Positions 33,122-42,713 of a DNA stretch of 64,000 nucleotides are shown in pieces. The stretch's first letter is position 1. Each line of letters opens with the position of its first letter. The stretch is from Ottowia sp. SB7-C50. Its GTDB lineage: Bacteria; Pseudomonadota; Gammaproteobacteria; Burkholderiales; Burkholderiaceae_C. Made by a program: the position numbers and the translations under genes. The stretch covers positions 2,294,001-2,358,000 of the forward strand of contig NZ_CP136995.1 in NCBI RefSeq assembly GCF_033110285.1. Reading direction: 5' to 3'. The notes beneath the pieces were generated by a model. It saw nothing but the letters and a program-made list of their open reading frames with translations. It made no database searches and was not told the origin of the DNA.

Positions 33122-34555
33122 ATGCAGCTGAATTTCATCGCCAACCAGTCCGTCGCGTCGCATTCCGGGCGCACCTTGCCGGTCATCGACCCGTCTGACG
33201 GCCAGCCGTTCGACGAGATCCAGCGCAGCGACGAGCGCGACATCGACGATGCCGTGCGCGCCGCCCGCCAGGGCTTCGAAGGCGCCTGGGCCCAGCTGTC
33301 GGCCGCCGAGCGCGGGCGCCTGTTGATGGCGCTGTCGCGCAAGGTGGCCGAACACGCCGACGAGCTGGCGCGGCTGGAGCAGCGCGACTGCGGCAAGCCC
33401 ACCACGCAGGCCAGGGCCGACGCCACCGCGCTGGCGCGCTACTTTGAGTACTACGCAGGCGCCTGCGACAAGCTGCATGGCGAGACCATCCCCTACCAGG
33501 CCGGCTACAGCGTGCTGACGTGGTACGAGCCGCACGGCGTCACCGGCCACGTGATCCCGTGGAACTACCCCATGCAGATCTTCGGCCGCAGCGTGGGCGG
33601 CGCGCTGGCGGCGGGCAATTGCTGCGTGGTCAAGCCGGCCGAGGACGCGTGCCTGTCGCTGATCCGCGTGGCGCAACTGGCGGCCGAATGTGGCTTTCCG
33701 CCCGGCGCCATCAACATCGTCACCGGCTATGGGCATGAGGTGGGCGACGCACTGGCGCGCCACCCCGGCATCGACCACATCAGCTTCACCGGCAGCCCCA
33801 AGGTGGGCACGATCATCCAGCAGGTGGCCGCCGAGCGGCACTGCCCGGTGACGCTGGAGCTGGGCGGCAAAAGCCCGCAGATCATCTTTGCCGATGCCGA
33901 CCTGGACGCTGCCGTGCCCGTGGTCATCAACGCCATCGTGCAGAACGCGGGCCAGACCTGCTCGGCCGGCTCGCGCGTGCTGATCGAGCAAGCCATCTAC
34001 GACAGCCTGCTGGCGCGCCTGGGCGAAGCCTTTGAAGCGCTGCGCGTCGGCCCCGCAACGATGGACCTGCACCTGGGCCCGCTGATCCGGCAGAGCCAGC
34101 AGCAGCGGGTGTGGGATTTTCTGAGCGACGCGCAGACGGCGCACATTCCCATCGTGGCGCAGGGCGTGGTGGTGGACGAGGCGCCCGACACCGGCTTCTA
34201 CCAGGCGCCCGTGCTGCTGGCCGACGTGCCGGTCGCGCACCGCATCGCTCAGGAAGAAGTGTTCGGCCCGGTGCTGTCGGCCATGCCCTTCACCGACGAA
34301 GACCACGCCGTGCAACTGGCCAACGCCACGCCGTTCGGCCTGGTGGCCGGCGTGTGGACACGCGACGGCGCGCGGCAGTTCCGCATGGCGCGGCGCGTGA
34401 AAAGCGGCCAGGTGTTCATCAACAACTACGGCGCCGGCGGCGGGGTCGAGCTGCCCTTCGGCGGCTACAAGTCCTCAGGCTATGGGCGCGAAAAGGGCTT
34501 CGAGGCGTTGTACGGCTTCAGCGTGCTGAAAACGGTGGCGGTGCGGCACGGTTGA
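33122..34555 (+). CDS. aldehyde dehydrogenase family protein
   Basis: A 477-residue NAD(P)-dependent aldehyde dehydrogenase. Complete motifs: VIPWNYPMQIFGRSVGGALAAGN (nucleotide and fold), FTGSPKVG, catalytic Glu in LELGGKSPQIIF, catalytic Cys in NAGQTCSAGSRV, and EEVFGPVLSAMPF near the C-terminus. It converts an aldehyde to its acid in the cytoplasm. The sequence resembles betaine- or gamma-aminobutyraldehyde-type enzymes but the substrate is open. ATG 33122 is preferred; a TTG at 33104 is in frame but begins inside a stretch with no ribosome site. Confidence 0.9.
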   Translation: MQLNFIANQSVASHSGRTLPVIDPSDGQPFDEIQRSDERDIDDAVRAARQGFEGAWAQLSAAERGRLLMALSRKVAEHADELARLEQRDCGKPTTQARADATALARYFEYYAGACDKLHGETIPYQAGYSVLTWYEPHGVTGHVIPWNYPMQIFGRSVGGALAAGNCCVVKPAEDACLSLIRVAQLAAECGFPPGAINIVTGYGHEVGDALARHPGIDHISFTGSPKVGTIIQQVAAERHCPVTLELGGKSPQIIFADADLDAAVPVVINAIVQNAGQTCSAGSRVLIEQAIYDSLLARLGEAFEALRVGPATMDLHLGPLIRQSQQQRVWDFLSDAQTAHIPIVAQGVVVDEAPDTGFYQAPVLLADVPVAHRIAQEEVFGPVLSAMPFTDEDHAVQLANATPFGLVAGVWTRDGARQFRMARRVKSGQVFINNYGAGGGVELPFGGYKSSGYGREKGFEALYGFSVLKTVAVRHG

Positions 34556-34559
34556 GAGT

Positions 34560-34612
34560 GCTACCTATTAAATAGCATACAGCGCTTGAATGACAAGCGC
34601 TGCAGGGCGGTT
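34560..34612. repeat. stem-loop repeat copy between convergent genes
   Basis: AATAGCATACAGCGCTTG and ACAAGCGCTGCAGGGCGG: the arms AGCGCTTG and CAAGCGCT pair perfectly. This is close to the consensus and probably ends transcription from both sides. Confidence 0.7.
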
Positions 34613-34627
34613 GAGCGGTCATTCCGC

Positions 34628-35011
34628 TCAATCGGTGCGCGGGCTCTGCGGGGCTTGCTGGCGCGCCGCGCCGATGAACTGTTCCTTGACCAACCAGGCG
34701 GCGACGTCCGCCTTTTCGCGCGCCTGACACTCTCGGCCCAGCGTCGCCTGGCAGCGTGCGGCAAACCACTTGTCAAGCTTGACGTGATCGACCGGGCCGT
34801 CCGTGTCCAGCTCGAGCGGCGATGCCCCTGCCTCCAGCCGGCCGAGCAACTCACGCCCCCGCGTCGGGTCTGCGCCTGCGCCCGCGTGACGCGTGTATTC
34901 GGCCAGCACCGCGCCGGGCGTGGCGTGGATCGAATCGGCCTGCGCGATGGGCAGCGTGGCGCCGGCAAGCGCGATGCCTGCAGCGGCGATGGCAATGAAC
35001 GGGCGATACAT
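34628..35011 (-). CDS. SHP-like (DUF1924) periplasmic protein lacking the heme motif
   Basis: A 127-residue exported protein with a signal peptide (ALAGATLPIAQA). The mature part follows the SHP/DUF1924 c-type cytochrome pattern: GAVLAEYTRHAGAGADPTRGRELL at the start and KLDKWFAARCQATLGRECQAREKADVAAWL at the end, where SHPs have VEKWF.RNC...LGR.CT..EKGD. The CxxCH heme site and the about 30 residues around it that normally lie between these parts are missing, and only two Cys remain, which could form the usual second disulfide. It therefore cannot be a c-type heme protein. AGGAG precedes ATG 35011. The frame is clean, so this looks like a deletion rather than a frameshift. Confidence 0.65.
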   Translation of the reverse strand: MYRPFIAIAAAGIALAGATLPIAQADSIHATPGAVLAEYTRHAGAGADPTRGRELLGRLEAGASPLELDTDGPVDHVKLDKWFAARCQATLGRECQAREKADVAAWLVKEQFIGAARQQAPQSPRTD

Positions 35012-35132
35012 GTCTTCACTCCTTGGATGGTGAACGCTTGAAACTCAAACTGGCTGGACAGCCGTCATGCCGCAAAGCGTGAATGACGAGGCAGTAGGGC
35101 AACTTGAAGTCGATGTCTGTCGGATCAATGGC

Positions 35133-35315
35133 TCAAAGCACCATGCGCTCGAAGTCCTGCTTGCCCACGTTGCATTCGGGGCAGCGCCAGTCGGACGGCA
35201 CGGCGTCCCAGGGCGTTCCGGCGGCGATGCCGTGGTCGGGCAGACCCAGGGCCGGGTCGTAGACCAGGCCGCAGACCATGCAGACGTACACGGCGGTGTC
35301 GATAGCGGTGTTCAT
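35133..35315 (-). CDS. rubredoxin
   Basis: A 60-residue one-iron electron carrier: YVCMVCGLVYDPALG and the second pair WRCPECNVGKQDFE supply four Cys that hold a single Fe. Such proteins pass electrons to alkane hydroxylases, oxygen reductases or other oxidases. Upstream AAGGAAA is a good ribosome site for ATG 35315. It lies 120 bases upstream of the SHP-like gene on the same strand; a shared electron-transfer role with that family would normally be plausible, but the relative here has lost its heme. It is divergent from the SDR gene. Confidence 0.93.
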   Translation of the reverse strand: MNTAIDTAVYVCMVCGLVYDPALGLPDHGIAAGTPWDAVPSDWRCPECNVGKQDFERMVL

Positions 35316-35442
35316 GGCGGTTTCCTTTCAGGTGGAAGTGGATGGCACTGCAGTCAGTGTGGCGCCGCCATCTGAAGGCTGGCTGAGCGCGCGGCGCACG
35401 CCCTAAACTCCAGCGTTTTCACCCATCGCAAGAGGCTCCGTC

Positions 35443-36204
35443 ATGCGCGTTCCAGGCAAGTCCATCATCGTTACCGGCGCCGGCGGCGGCATTGGCGAAG
35501 GCATCGCGCGGCGGCTGGCGGCCGAGGGCGCGCGGGTCATCGTCAATGACATCAACGTGGGGTTGGGCGAAAAGGTCACGGCCGACATCAACGCCGCCGG
35601 CGGCCAGGCGCGCTTTGTGGCGGGCGACGTGACGCGCAGGGCCGACTGGCAGGCGCTGGTCGCCGCCGCGCAGGCCTTTGGCGGCCGGCTCGATGTGGTC
35701 GTCAACAACGCCGGCTGGACGCACCGCAACCGCCCGCTGCTGGAAGTGAGCGAGGCCGAATTCGACAAGGTCTACGACGTCAACATGAAGAGCATCTACT
35801 GGAGCGCCATCCACGGCGTGCCGGCGATGGCGCAGGCCGGCGGCGGCAGCTTCATCAACATCGCCTCCACCGCGGGCGTGCGCCCGCGCCCGGGCCTGAC
35901 CTGGTACAACGGCAGCAAGGCGGCGGTCATCGTCACCAGCAAGTCGATGGCGGCCGAACTGGGGCCGCAGAACATCCGCGTCAACTGCATCAACCCGGTG
36001 TTCAACCCCGACACCGGCCTGTCGGCCGAATTTGCCGGCGGCCCGGTGGACGAGGAGCGCAAGGCCAGGTTCCGCGCCACCATTCCGCTGGGCCGCTTCT
36101 CCACCGCGCTGGACGTGGCCAACGCCGCGCTCTACCTGGCCAGTGACGAGGCAGCCTTCATCAGCGGCGTGTGCATCGAGGTGGACGGCGCGCGCTGCGT
36201 GTGA
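35443..36204 (+). CDS. short-chain dehydrogenase/reductase (SDR)
   Basis: A 253-residue classical SDR: TGAGGGIGEGIARRLA (cofactor glycine motif), NNAGWTHRN, catalytic Ser in INIASTAG and the Tyr-Lys pair in WYNGSKAA, ending SGVCIEVDGARCV. An Asp in NDIN after beta-strand 2 points to NAD(H) over NADP(H). It is related to glucose 1-dehydrogenase/3-oxoacyl-ACP-reductase-like enzymes; the substrate is unknown. It is a single gene. A long imperfect inverted repeat follows, before the convergent TlpA-like gene. Confidence 0.88.
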   Translation: MRVPGKSIIVTGAGGGIGEGIARRLAAEGARVIVNDINVGLGEKVTADINAAGGQARFVAGDVTRRADWQALVAAAQAFGGRLDVVVNNAGWTHRNRPLLEVSEAEFDKVYDVNMKSIYWSAIHGVPAMAQAGGGSFINIASTAGVRPRPGLTWYNGSKAAVIVTSKSMAAELGPQNIRVNCINPVFNPDTGLSAEFAGGPVDEERKARFRATIPLGRFSTALDVANAALYLASDEAAFISGVCIEVDGARCV

Positions 36205-36223
36205 GCGCGCGCCGCACCATTTG

Positions 36224-36279
36224 CATCAAACCCGGTGTTTGCGCTTGCTGGTAGAGCGCCCGCAGCTATTGTTTTTGAA
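36224..36279. repeat. stem-loop repeat copy (inverted orientation)
   Basis: CATCAAACCCGG, then GCGCTTGCTGG, AGCGCCCGCAGCTATTG and TTTTTGA. It lies just after the SDR stop codon. Confidence 0.5.
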
Positions 36280-36287
36280 GCATTCTT

Positions 36288-36386
36288 GAACGCAAAAGTC
36301 GCCAAGGTGGCGCAAAGATCGCAAAAAAAAAATTCCGTCAGAAAAGCTTCTGCGACTTTTGCGCTACCTTTGCGCCCTCTGCGTTC
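36288..36386. repeat. long imperfect inverted repeat between convergent genes, copy 1
   Basis: Arms begin GAACGCAAAAGTCGCC and end GGCGC...CTCTGCGTTC; they pair over about 38 bases with several mismatches around an A/T-rich centre. The same family occurs at 43537-43635 and 49513-49593, each time between convergent genes. Confidence 0.75.
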
Positions 36387-36407
36387 AAAAAATCAAGCGG
36401 CAGCCCC

Positions 36408-36926
36408 TCACGCCCACCGCGCCAAGTCCGCCACATCCTCGGCAAACAACTGCCCTTTTTCAGCCTGCACCACGCGGCCATCCTTGCCGCGCACAACGGT
36501 GACGGGCAGGCCGTCGGGCTTGGGGAAGGTGCGCGCCACGTCGGGGCTGGTCCACACGGCGGGAAAGGTGTAGCCCTTCTGGCGCAGGTAGCGGGCGGCG
36601 TCTTCGGCGCTCTTGTCGATCGACAGCGCCAGCATGCGCAGGCCGCGATCCTTGTGCGCCGCCCACAGCTTCTGCATCTCGGGGCTTTGCTGGGCGCAGA
36701 ACGGGCACCAGCTGGCCCACCAGTACAGCACCAGCGCGCGGCCGTCGGCCTGCGCCGGATCGAAGCGGCCGCCGTCCAGCAAGGGCACGGCCGCCAGCGG
36801 GTAAGGCGCGCCCAGCGCGGGCAGCGGCACGGCGTTTTTCTGCGCGCCGGCCCAGCGCGCCGGCAGCGCCGCGGCGGCAGCGCTGGCTTGCAGCCAGCGG
36901 CGGCGGGTGAAGGCGAAGCGGTTCAT
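36408..36926 (-). CDS. TlpA-like thioredoxin-fold protein
   Basis: A 172-residue exported thiol-disulfide oxidoreductase: a signal peptide with a twin-Arg-like RRRW motif ([23 protein letters not shown]), then a thioredoxin fold with the active site WCPFC in [16 protein letters not shown] and cis-Pro in DGLPVTVV. Likely a periplasmic reductase such as those in cytochrome or oxidase maturation. The start at 36926 begins the signal peptide. It is divergent from moaA by 103 bases and converges on the SDR gene. Confidence 0.88.
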   Translation of the reverse strand: MNRFAFTRRRWLQASAAAAALPARWAGAQKNAVPLPALGAPYPLAAVPLLDGGRFDPAQADGRALVLYWWASWCPFCAQQSPEMQKLWAAHKDRGLRMLALSIDKSAEDAARYLRQKGYTFPAVWTSPDVARTFPKPDGLPVTVVRGKDGRVVQAEKGQLFAEDVADLARWA

Positions 36927-37029
36927 GGCGATGTCCCCTGCGGCCCGACAGGCGGCCGATGCGGCCCATGGTAGCGCGGCCGATGGCCTTGCCGTGCGGC
37001 GGGCAGCGCCGCTTTGGGATAATTTGGCC

Positions 37030-38169
37030 ATGGGCGAACGTGTCATTCCCTTGGTCGATCACCGCACGGTCGGGCTGGCGGTGCCTGCGGCGTCTGCGCC
37101 GGCGCCCACCAGCGGGCTGACCGATGCGCGCGGCCGTCCGCTGCGCGACCTGCGCATCAGCGTCACCGACCGCTGCAACTTCCGCTGCAGCTACTGCATG
37201 CCCAAGGAAGTGTTCAACAGCGAATACACCTGGCTGCCGCAAAGCGCCCTGCTCTCGTTCGAGGAAATCACCCGGCTGGCCACGCGCTTTGTCGGCCTGG
37301 GCGTGCACAAGCTGCGCCTGACGGGCGGCGAGCCGCTGCTGCGCAAGGGGCTGGAGACGCTGATCGCCCAGCTGGCCGCGCTGCGCACGCCCGATGGCCA
37401 GCCGCTCGACATCACGCTGACCACCAATGGCTCGCTGCTGGCGCGCAAGGCGCAGGCGCTGCAAGCGGCGGGCCTCAACCGCGTCACCGTCAGCCTGGAC
37501 GGGCTGGATGACGCCACCTTCCGCGCCATGAACGACGTCGACTTTCCGGTGGCCGACGTGCTGGCCGGCATCGACGCAGCGCGCGCGGCCGGGCTGGGTC
37601 CGATCAAGGTCAACATGGTCGTCAAGCGCGGCACCAACGACGACCAAATCCTGCCCATGGCTCGGCACTTTCGCGGCACAGGCGTGGTGCTGCGCTTCAT
37701 CGAATACATGGACGTGGGCGCCACCAACGGCTGGCGCATGGACGAGGTGCTGCCCTCGGCCAACGTGGTCAAGCTGCTGCAGGCCGAATTCGCGCTGGTG
37801 CCGCTGCAGGCCAGCGCGCCGGGCGAAACCGCCGAGCGCTGGGGCTACGCCGGCGCCAACGGCCGGCACGACCCGGCGCTGGGCGAAGTCGGCTTCATCA
37901 GCAGCGTGACGCAAGCCTTCTGCGGCGACTGCAACCGCGCCCGGCTGTCGATGGACGGCAAGCTGTTCCTGTGCCTGTTCGCCGGCCAGGGCTACGACCT
38001 GCGCGCGCTGATGCGCGGCGGCGTCGACGATGCCCAACTCGACGCCGCCATCGCCGCCATCTGGCAAGGCCGCAGCGACCGCTACAGCGAACTGCGCGCC
38101 AGCCTGCCGGCGGATGTGCAGCAGGCGGTGCGGCGGGTGGAGATGAGTTACATCGGGGGGGTGATGTGA
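37030..38169 (+). CDS. moaA: GTP 3',8-cyclase MoaA
   Basis: Radical SAM enzyme that makes the first intermediate of molybdenum cofactor from GTP. The 379-residue protein has the N-terminal cluster motif [21 protein letters not shown], and the C-terminal cluster [21 protein letters not shown]. MoaA proteins normally end in Gly-Gly, a tail that enters the active site; here the sequence reads MSYIGGVM because of a G7 run at 38155-38161. With six G the frame would end exactly at MSYIGG. It heads the molybdenum cluster that continues to moeA. An N-terminal extension of about 30 residues precedes the first conserved part. Confidence 0.94.
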   Translation: MGERVIPLVDHRTVGLAVPAASAPAPTSGLTDARGRPLRDLRISVTDRCNFRCSYCMPKEVFNSEYTWLPQSALLSFEEITRLATRFVGLGVHKLRLTGGEPLLRKGLETLIAQLAALRTPDGQPLDITLTTNGSLLARKAQALQAAGLNRVTVSLDGLDDATFRAMNDVDFPVADVLAGIDAARAAGLGPIKVNMVVKRGTNDDQILPMARHFRGTGVVLRFIEYMDVGATNGWRMDEVLPSANVVKLLQAEFALVPLQASAPGETAERWGYAGANGRHDPALGEVGFISSVTQAFCGDCNRARLSMDGKLFLCLFAGQGYDLRALMRGGVDDAQLDAAIAAIWQGRSDRYSELRASLPADVQQAVRRVEMSYIGGVM

Positions 38170-38275
38170 TCCCCCTGAGTCGCCTGCGGCACCTCGCCTC
38201 AGGGGGACAACGCTGACGCCCGGGTGTACCCCGAGCGCGGCGTGCGCGCTTGGCATGCTCCGCGGCCACTGGCGA
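38170..38275. repeat. dispersed CCCCCTGAG-type repeat, copy 3
   Basis: Begins CCCCCTGAGTCGCC...CTCAGGGGGACAACGCTG and ends GGCATGCTCCGCGGCCACTGG. The first part folds into a 9-bp hairpin just after moaA and may end or slow transcription between moaA and the MOSC gene. Confidence 0.6.
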
Positions 38276-38363
38276 CTTTGATGGAGACGCAGTGCCGTGC
38301 GGAGCCCCTCGAACTTGTCGATTGGCCGTAAATTCTCAGAAATCGCTTTTTCTACGGCCATTC

Positions 38364-38906
38364 ATGTCTGCCACCGTCGTCGCTGTCCACCGACACGCTT
38401 CGCATAGCTTTTCCAAACCGACAACCGAGCAAATCATGCTGCTGGCTGGCTTGGGTGTTGAAGGCGATGCCCATTGCGGCACCACCGTGCGGCACCGCTC
38501 GCGGGTGCGACAAGACGCCACGCAGCCCAATCTGCGGCAAGTGCACCTGATCCATGCCGAATTGTTGGACGAACTGGCCGCACAGGGCTTTCGCGTGGCG
38601 CCAGGCGATTTGGGCGAGAACATCACCCCGCGTGACATTGATTTGCTGGCACTGCCGGTGGGCACGGTGCTGCATTTGGGTGAGCAGGCGCGCGTCACGC
38701 TCACTGGGCTGCGCAACCCGTGTGCGCAGATCGATGCGTTTCAGGTTGGCCTGCTGGCCGCTGTGCTGGGTCGCGCGCCGGATGGCAGCCTGATCCGCAA
38801 GGCCGGCGTGATGGGGGTCGTCAGCGCCGGCGGCCGGGTGTGCGCCGCTGACGCCATTCGTGTCGTGTTGCCCAGCGGGCCGCACCGTCCGTTGGAGCGG
38901 GTATAA
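38364..38906 (+). CDS. MOSC-domain protein
   Basis: A 180-residue stand-alone MOSC protein. MOSC domains, as in molybdenum cofactor sulfurase C-termini, bind molybdopterin and use a conserved Cys; here [27 protein letters not shown] and the candidate Cys in [12 protein letters not shown] fit. [11 protein letters not shown] is the typical opening. Placement between moaA and mobA supports a role in cofactor handling or sulfur transfer. ATG 38364 is chosen because residues from here are conserved; the frame is open upstream. Base composition is slightly lower in GC than the neighbours. Confidence 0.88.
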   Translation: MSATVVAVHRHASHSFSKPTTEQIMLLAGLGVEGDAHCGTTVRHRSRVRQDATQPNLRQVHLIHAELLDELAAQGFRVAPGDLGENITPRDIDLLALPVGTVLHLGEQARVTLTGLRNPCAQIDAFQVGLLAAVLGRAPDGSLIRKAGVMGVVSAGGRVCAADAIRVVLPSGPHRPLERV

Positions 38907-38913
38907 CCCCCGC

Positions 38914-39552
38914 ATGACCGACCCTCATCTGCCCGACACCAGCGCCATCACCGCCCTCCTCCTCGCCGGCGGGCGCGGCAGCCGCATGGGCGGCGTGGAC
39001 AAAGGGCTGCAGAACTACCACGGCACGCCGCTGGCGCTGCATGCGCTGATGCGGCTGCAGCAGCAGACGCTGGCCCCTAGCGAGGTGATGATCAACGCCA
39101 ACCGCAACCTGGCGGCGTATGAATCCTTTGGCGTGGACGTGTGGCCCGATTCGCTGCCCGACTTCGCGGGGCCGCTGGCGGGTTTTCTGACCGGGCTGGA
39201 GCGCTGCGAGACGCCGCTGCTGCTGACCCTGCCCTGCGACGTGCCCAACTTTCCGCTATCGCTTTGCGAGCGCCTGGCGCAGGCCCTGCAAGCGCAAGAT
39301 GCCGATATCGCCATGGCCGCCGCGCCCGAGGACGACGGGCAGCTACGCACGCAGCCGGTGTTCTGCCTGCTGCGCGCCAGCCTGCTGGAAAGCCTGGTGC
39401 GCTTCACGCACGAAGGCGGTCGCAAGATCGACGCCTGGACCGCGCAGCACCGCCAGGTCGTGGTGCCCTTCAATCTGCCGGGCGACGACCCGCGCGCCTT
39501 TGCCAACGCCAACACGCTGTCCGAGCTGCGTGCGCTCGAGCAGCACCGATAA
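38914..39552 (+). CDS. mobA: molybdenum cofactor guanylyltransferase MobA
   Basis: A 212-residue nucleotidyltransferase that adds GMP to Mo-molybdopterin to make the guanine dinucleotide cofactor of DMSO-reductase-type enzymes. The GTP-binding signature [16 protein letters not shown] lies near residues 16-31, with [15 protein letters not shown] and the metal-binding LPCDVP following. It begins eight bases after the MOSC gene and is followed at 15 bases by the GNAT gene, so it lies in one operon with both. Confidence 0.95.
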   Translation: MTDPHLPDTSAITALLLAGGRGSRMGGVDKGLQNYHGTPLALHALMRLQQQTLAPSEVMINANRNLAAYESFGVDVWPDSLPDFAGPLAGFLTGLERCETPLLLTLPCDVPNFPLSLCERLAQALQAQDADIAMAAAPEDDGQLRTQPVFCLLRASLLESLVRFTHEGGRKIDAWTAQHRQVVVPFNLPGDDPRAFANANTLSELRALEQHR

Positions 39553-39566
39553 CGAAAGGAGACCCC

Positions 39567-40085
39567 ATGCCCGCTGACGTCACCATCCGCCTGCTGACCG
39601 ACACCGACCTGCCCGCCTACAAGGCGCTGCGCGACGTGGGGCTGCAGCACGACCCCGAGGCCTTCACCAGCGACTTCGACACCGCCAGCCGCCTGCCGCC
39701 CGCCACCTACGCCACGCGGCTGGGCCAGCCGCCGCAGGATCACTTCATCCTGGGCGCTTTCGACGCCAGCGGCGCCATGCTGGGCGCCGTGGTGTGCCAG
39801 CGCCACGCGCAGCTGAAGAAGCGCCACGAGGCCGAGCTGGTCGGCATGATCATCGCCCCCACCGCGCGCAGCCAGGGCATCGGCAAGGCGCTGCTAAAGG
39901 AGTTCGACACGCTGGTGCGCAAGCTGCCGGGGCTGGAGCAGCTGGTGCTGTCGGTCACCGCCAGCAACGCGCACGCGGTCAAGCTGTACGAGAACGCCGG
40001 CTTCGTGCGCTACGGCCTGCAGCCGCGCGCCATCAAGGTCGACAACGCCTACCACGACAAGGCGCTGATGATCAAGGAACTATGA
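39567..40085 (+). CDS. GNAT-family N-acetyltransferase
   Basis: A 172-residue acetyltransferase: acceptor-side residues at the start, then the acetyl-CoA motif A in VGMIIAPTARSQGIGKALLKEF (Q/RxxGxG/A) and NAHAVKLYENAGFVRYG motif B. AAAGGAG precedes ATG 39567. It lies between mobA and moeA in the same direction; a link with molybdenum cofactor is not known and it may be a passenger gene. The substrate is unknown. Its stop codon overlaps a stem-loop repeat. Confidence 0.9.
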   Translation: MPADVTIRLLTDTDLPAYKALRDVGLQHDPEAFTSDFDTASRLPPATYATRLGQPPQDHFILGAFDASGAMLGAVVCQRHAQLKKRHEAELVGMIIAPTARSQGIGKALLKEFDTLVRKLPGLEQLVLSVTASNAHAVKLYENAGFVRYGLQPRAIKVDNAYHDKALMIKEL

Positions 40086-40137
40086 TTTTGGTAGCTGCAT
40101 GCGCCCTACCACCAAGCGCTGCAGCCGTTTTTGATTC
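40083..40137. repeat. stem-loop repeat copy between the GNAT gene and moeA
   Basis: GGTAGCTGCATGCGCC, ACCAAGCGCTGCAGCCG and TTTTTGAT. It begins within the GNAT stop codon and ends 20 bases before the moeA start. Confidence 0.6.
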
Positions 40138-40157
40138 ATGAAGCGCGCTTGGACACC

Positions 40158-41504
<1,347 letters not shown>

Positions 41505-41537
41505 GGCGGCCGTCCGGCAACGCCTCTCGTTCCATCC

Positions 41538-41623
41538 GTCATTCCCGCGCAGGCGGGAATCCACGGCGTATCTGCAGGCGCAGCCGTAGTGGATGCATGG
41601 ATTCCCGCCTGCGCGGGACTGAC
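41538..41623. repeat. REP-like inverted pair after moeA
   Basis: GTCATTCCCGCGCAGGCGGG (41538-41557) faces TTCCCGCCTGCGCGGGACTG at 41602-41621. It lies between the convergent moeA and Bug genes. Confidence 0.7.
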
Positions 41624-41654
41624 GAAAAGCTCGCGGCTGTGACCGCGATCACGC

Positions 41655-42626
41655 TCAATCCAGCGTGATCTTCAAGTCCTTGATCAGCTTGTGCCAGCGC
41701 GTCACTTCGGACTTGAGCAGCGCGCTGTAGTCGGCCGAACTGTTGCCGATGGGCTCGACGCCGAAATCGATCATCTTCTGCCGCGTCGCGGGGTGCTGGA
41801 TGGCTGCGGCCACCTGTTTCTGCAGGGTGGCCTGCACGTCGGCGGGCAAGCCGGCGGGCCCGACCAGGCCCACCAGCGCGGCGGTTTCGACGCCCTTGAA
41901 GCCCAGTTCGGCAAACGTCGGCACGTCGGGCAGCTGCGGCAGCCGCTTGTCGTTGGCCACGGCCAGCGGGCGCACCTTGCCGGACTTGATGAAGCCGGCG
42001 CCGGCGGCCATGTCGACCATCATCACGGGAATCTGCCCGCCCGCCAGGTCGCCCAGCGCGGGCGCGGCGCCGCGGTAGGGGATGTGCACCATGTGCAGCT
42101 TGGCGGTGTTCTTCAGCATCTCCATCGCCAGGTGGTGCGGGCTGCCGGCGCCGGCCGAGCCGTAGCTGATCTTGCCGGGCTGCGCCTTGGCCTTGGCGAT
42201 GAAGTCGCGCGCGTCCTTGGCCTCGGAGCCGGGGCCGACCACCAGGATCATGGGGAAGCGGCCCATCAGCGTGATGGGCGTTAAATCCTTGTCGGGGTTG
42301 TAGCTCAGCTTGCTGTACAGCGCCGAGTTGAACACCATGGTGCCGTTGTCGGCCGACAGCACGGTGTAGCCGTCGGCCGGCGCGCGCGCGACTTCAGACG
42401 CGGCGATGGCGGTGTTGCCGCCCGGCTTGTTTTCGATCACCACGGGCTGGTTGATCTGCACGGACAGCTGCTGGCCGATGGTGCGGGCCAGAAAGTCGGC
42501 CCCGCCGCCGGCCGGGTACGGCACCAGCCAGCGGATGGACTTGGACGGGTACGCCTGCGCCGAAGCGGCAGAAGCGCCCAGGGCGAGCGGAAGGGCCACG
42601 AGGGCGGCGGTGATCAGTGACTTCAT
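41655..42626 (-). CDS. Bug-family (TctC) tripartite tricarboxylate transporter substrate-binding protein
   Basis: A 323-residue periplasmic binding protein with signal peptide (ITAALVALPLALGASAASAQ) and the Bug signature AYPSKSIRWLVPYPAGGGADFLARTI, plus YGSAGAGSPHHLAMEML in the second lobe. It is divergent from an IclR regulator, 87 bases apart, and shares with it and with the P450 gene the GCGYAAT double-repeat site. This suggests that it imports or senses a compound degraded with help of the P450. Membrane subunits are absent. It is a different paralogue from the Bug gene at 2689. Confidence 0.9.
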   Translation of the reverse strand: MKSLITAALVALPLALGASAASAQAYPSKSIRWLVPYPAGGGADFLARTIGQQLSVQINQPVVIENKPGGNTAIAASEVARAPADGYTVLSADNGTMVFNSALYSKLSYNPDKDLTPITLMGRFPMILVVGPGSEAKDARDFIAKAKAQPGKISYGSAGAGSPHHLAMEMLKNTAKLHMVHIPYRGAAPALGDLAGGQIPVMMVDMAAGAGFIKSGKVRPLAVANDKRLPQLPDVPTFAELGFKGVETAALVGLVGPAGLPADVQATLQKQVAAAIQHPATRQKMIDFGVEPIGNSSADYSALLKSEVTRWHKLIKDLKITLD

Positions 42627-42652
42627 GACGGATGATGGGTGGGCATCAAAAC

Positions 42653-42679
42653 GCGTAATACTACTTCCCATTGCGCAAT
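42653..42679. promoter_or_regulatory. candidate IclR operator, copy 1
   Basis: GCGTAAT (42653-42659), a 13-base spacer, and GCGCAAT (42673-42679); the right half is inside a perfect palindrome ATTGCGCAAT (42670-42679). It lies between the divergent Bug and IclR genes. A second copy upstream of the P450 gene has the same spacing and 20 of 27 identical bases. Confidence 0.65.
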
Positions 42680-42713
42680 CGGCGCTCCGGACTTTCACCC
42701 ATACCCTGCTGCC

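Noticed and set aside
34628..35011. A frameshift hiding the CxxCH motif in the SHP-like gene
   Set aside because: Neither other frame of this stretch shows CxxCH or SHP-like residues, so the segment is missing rather than shifted.
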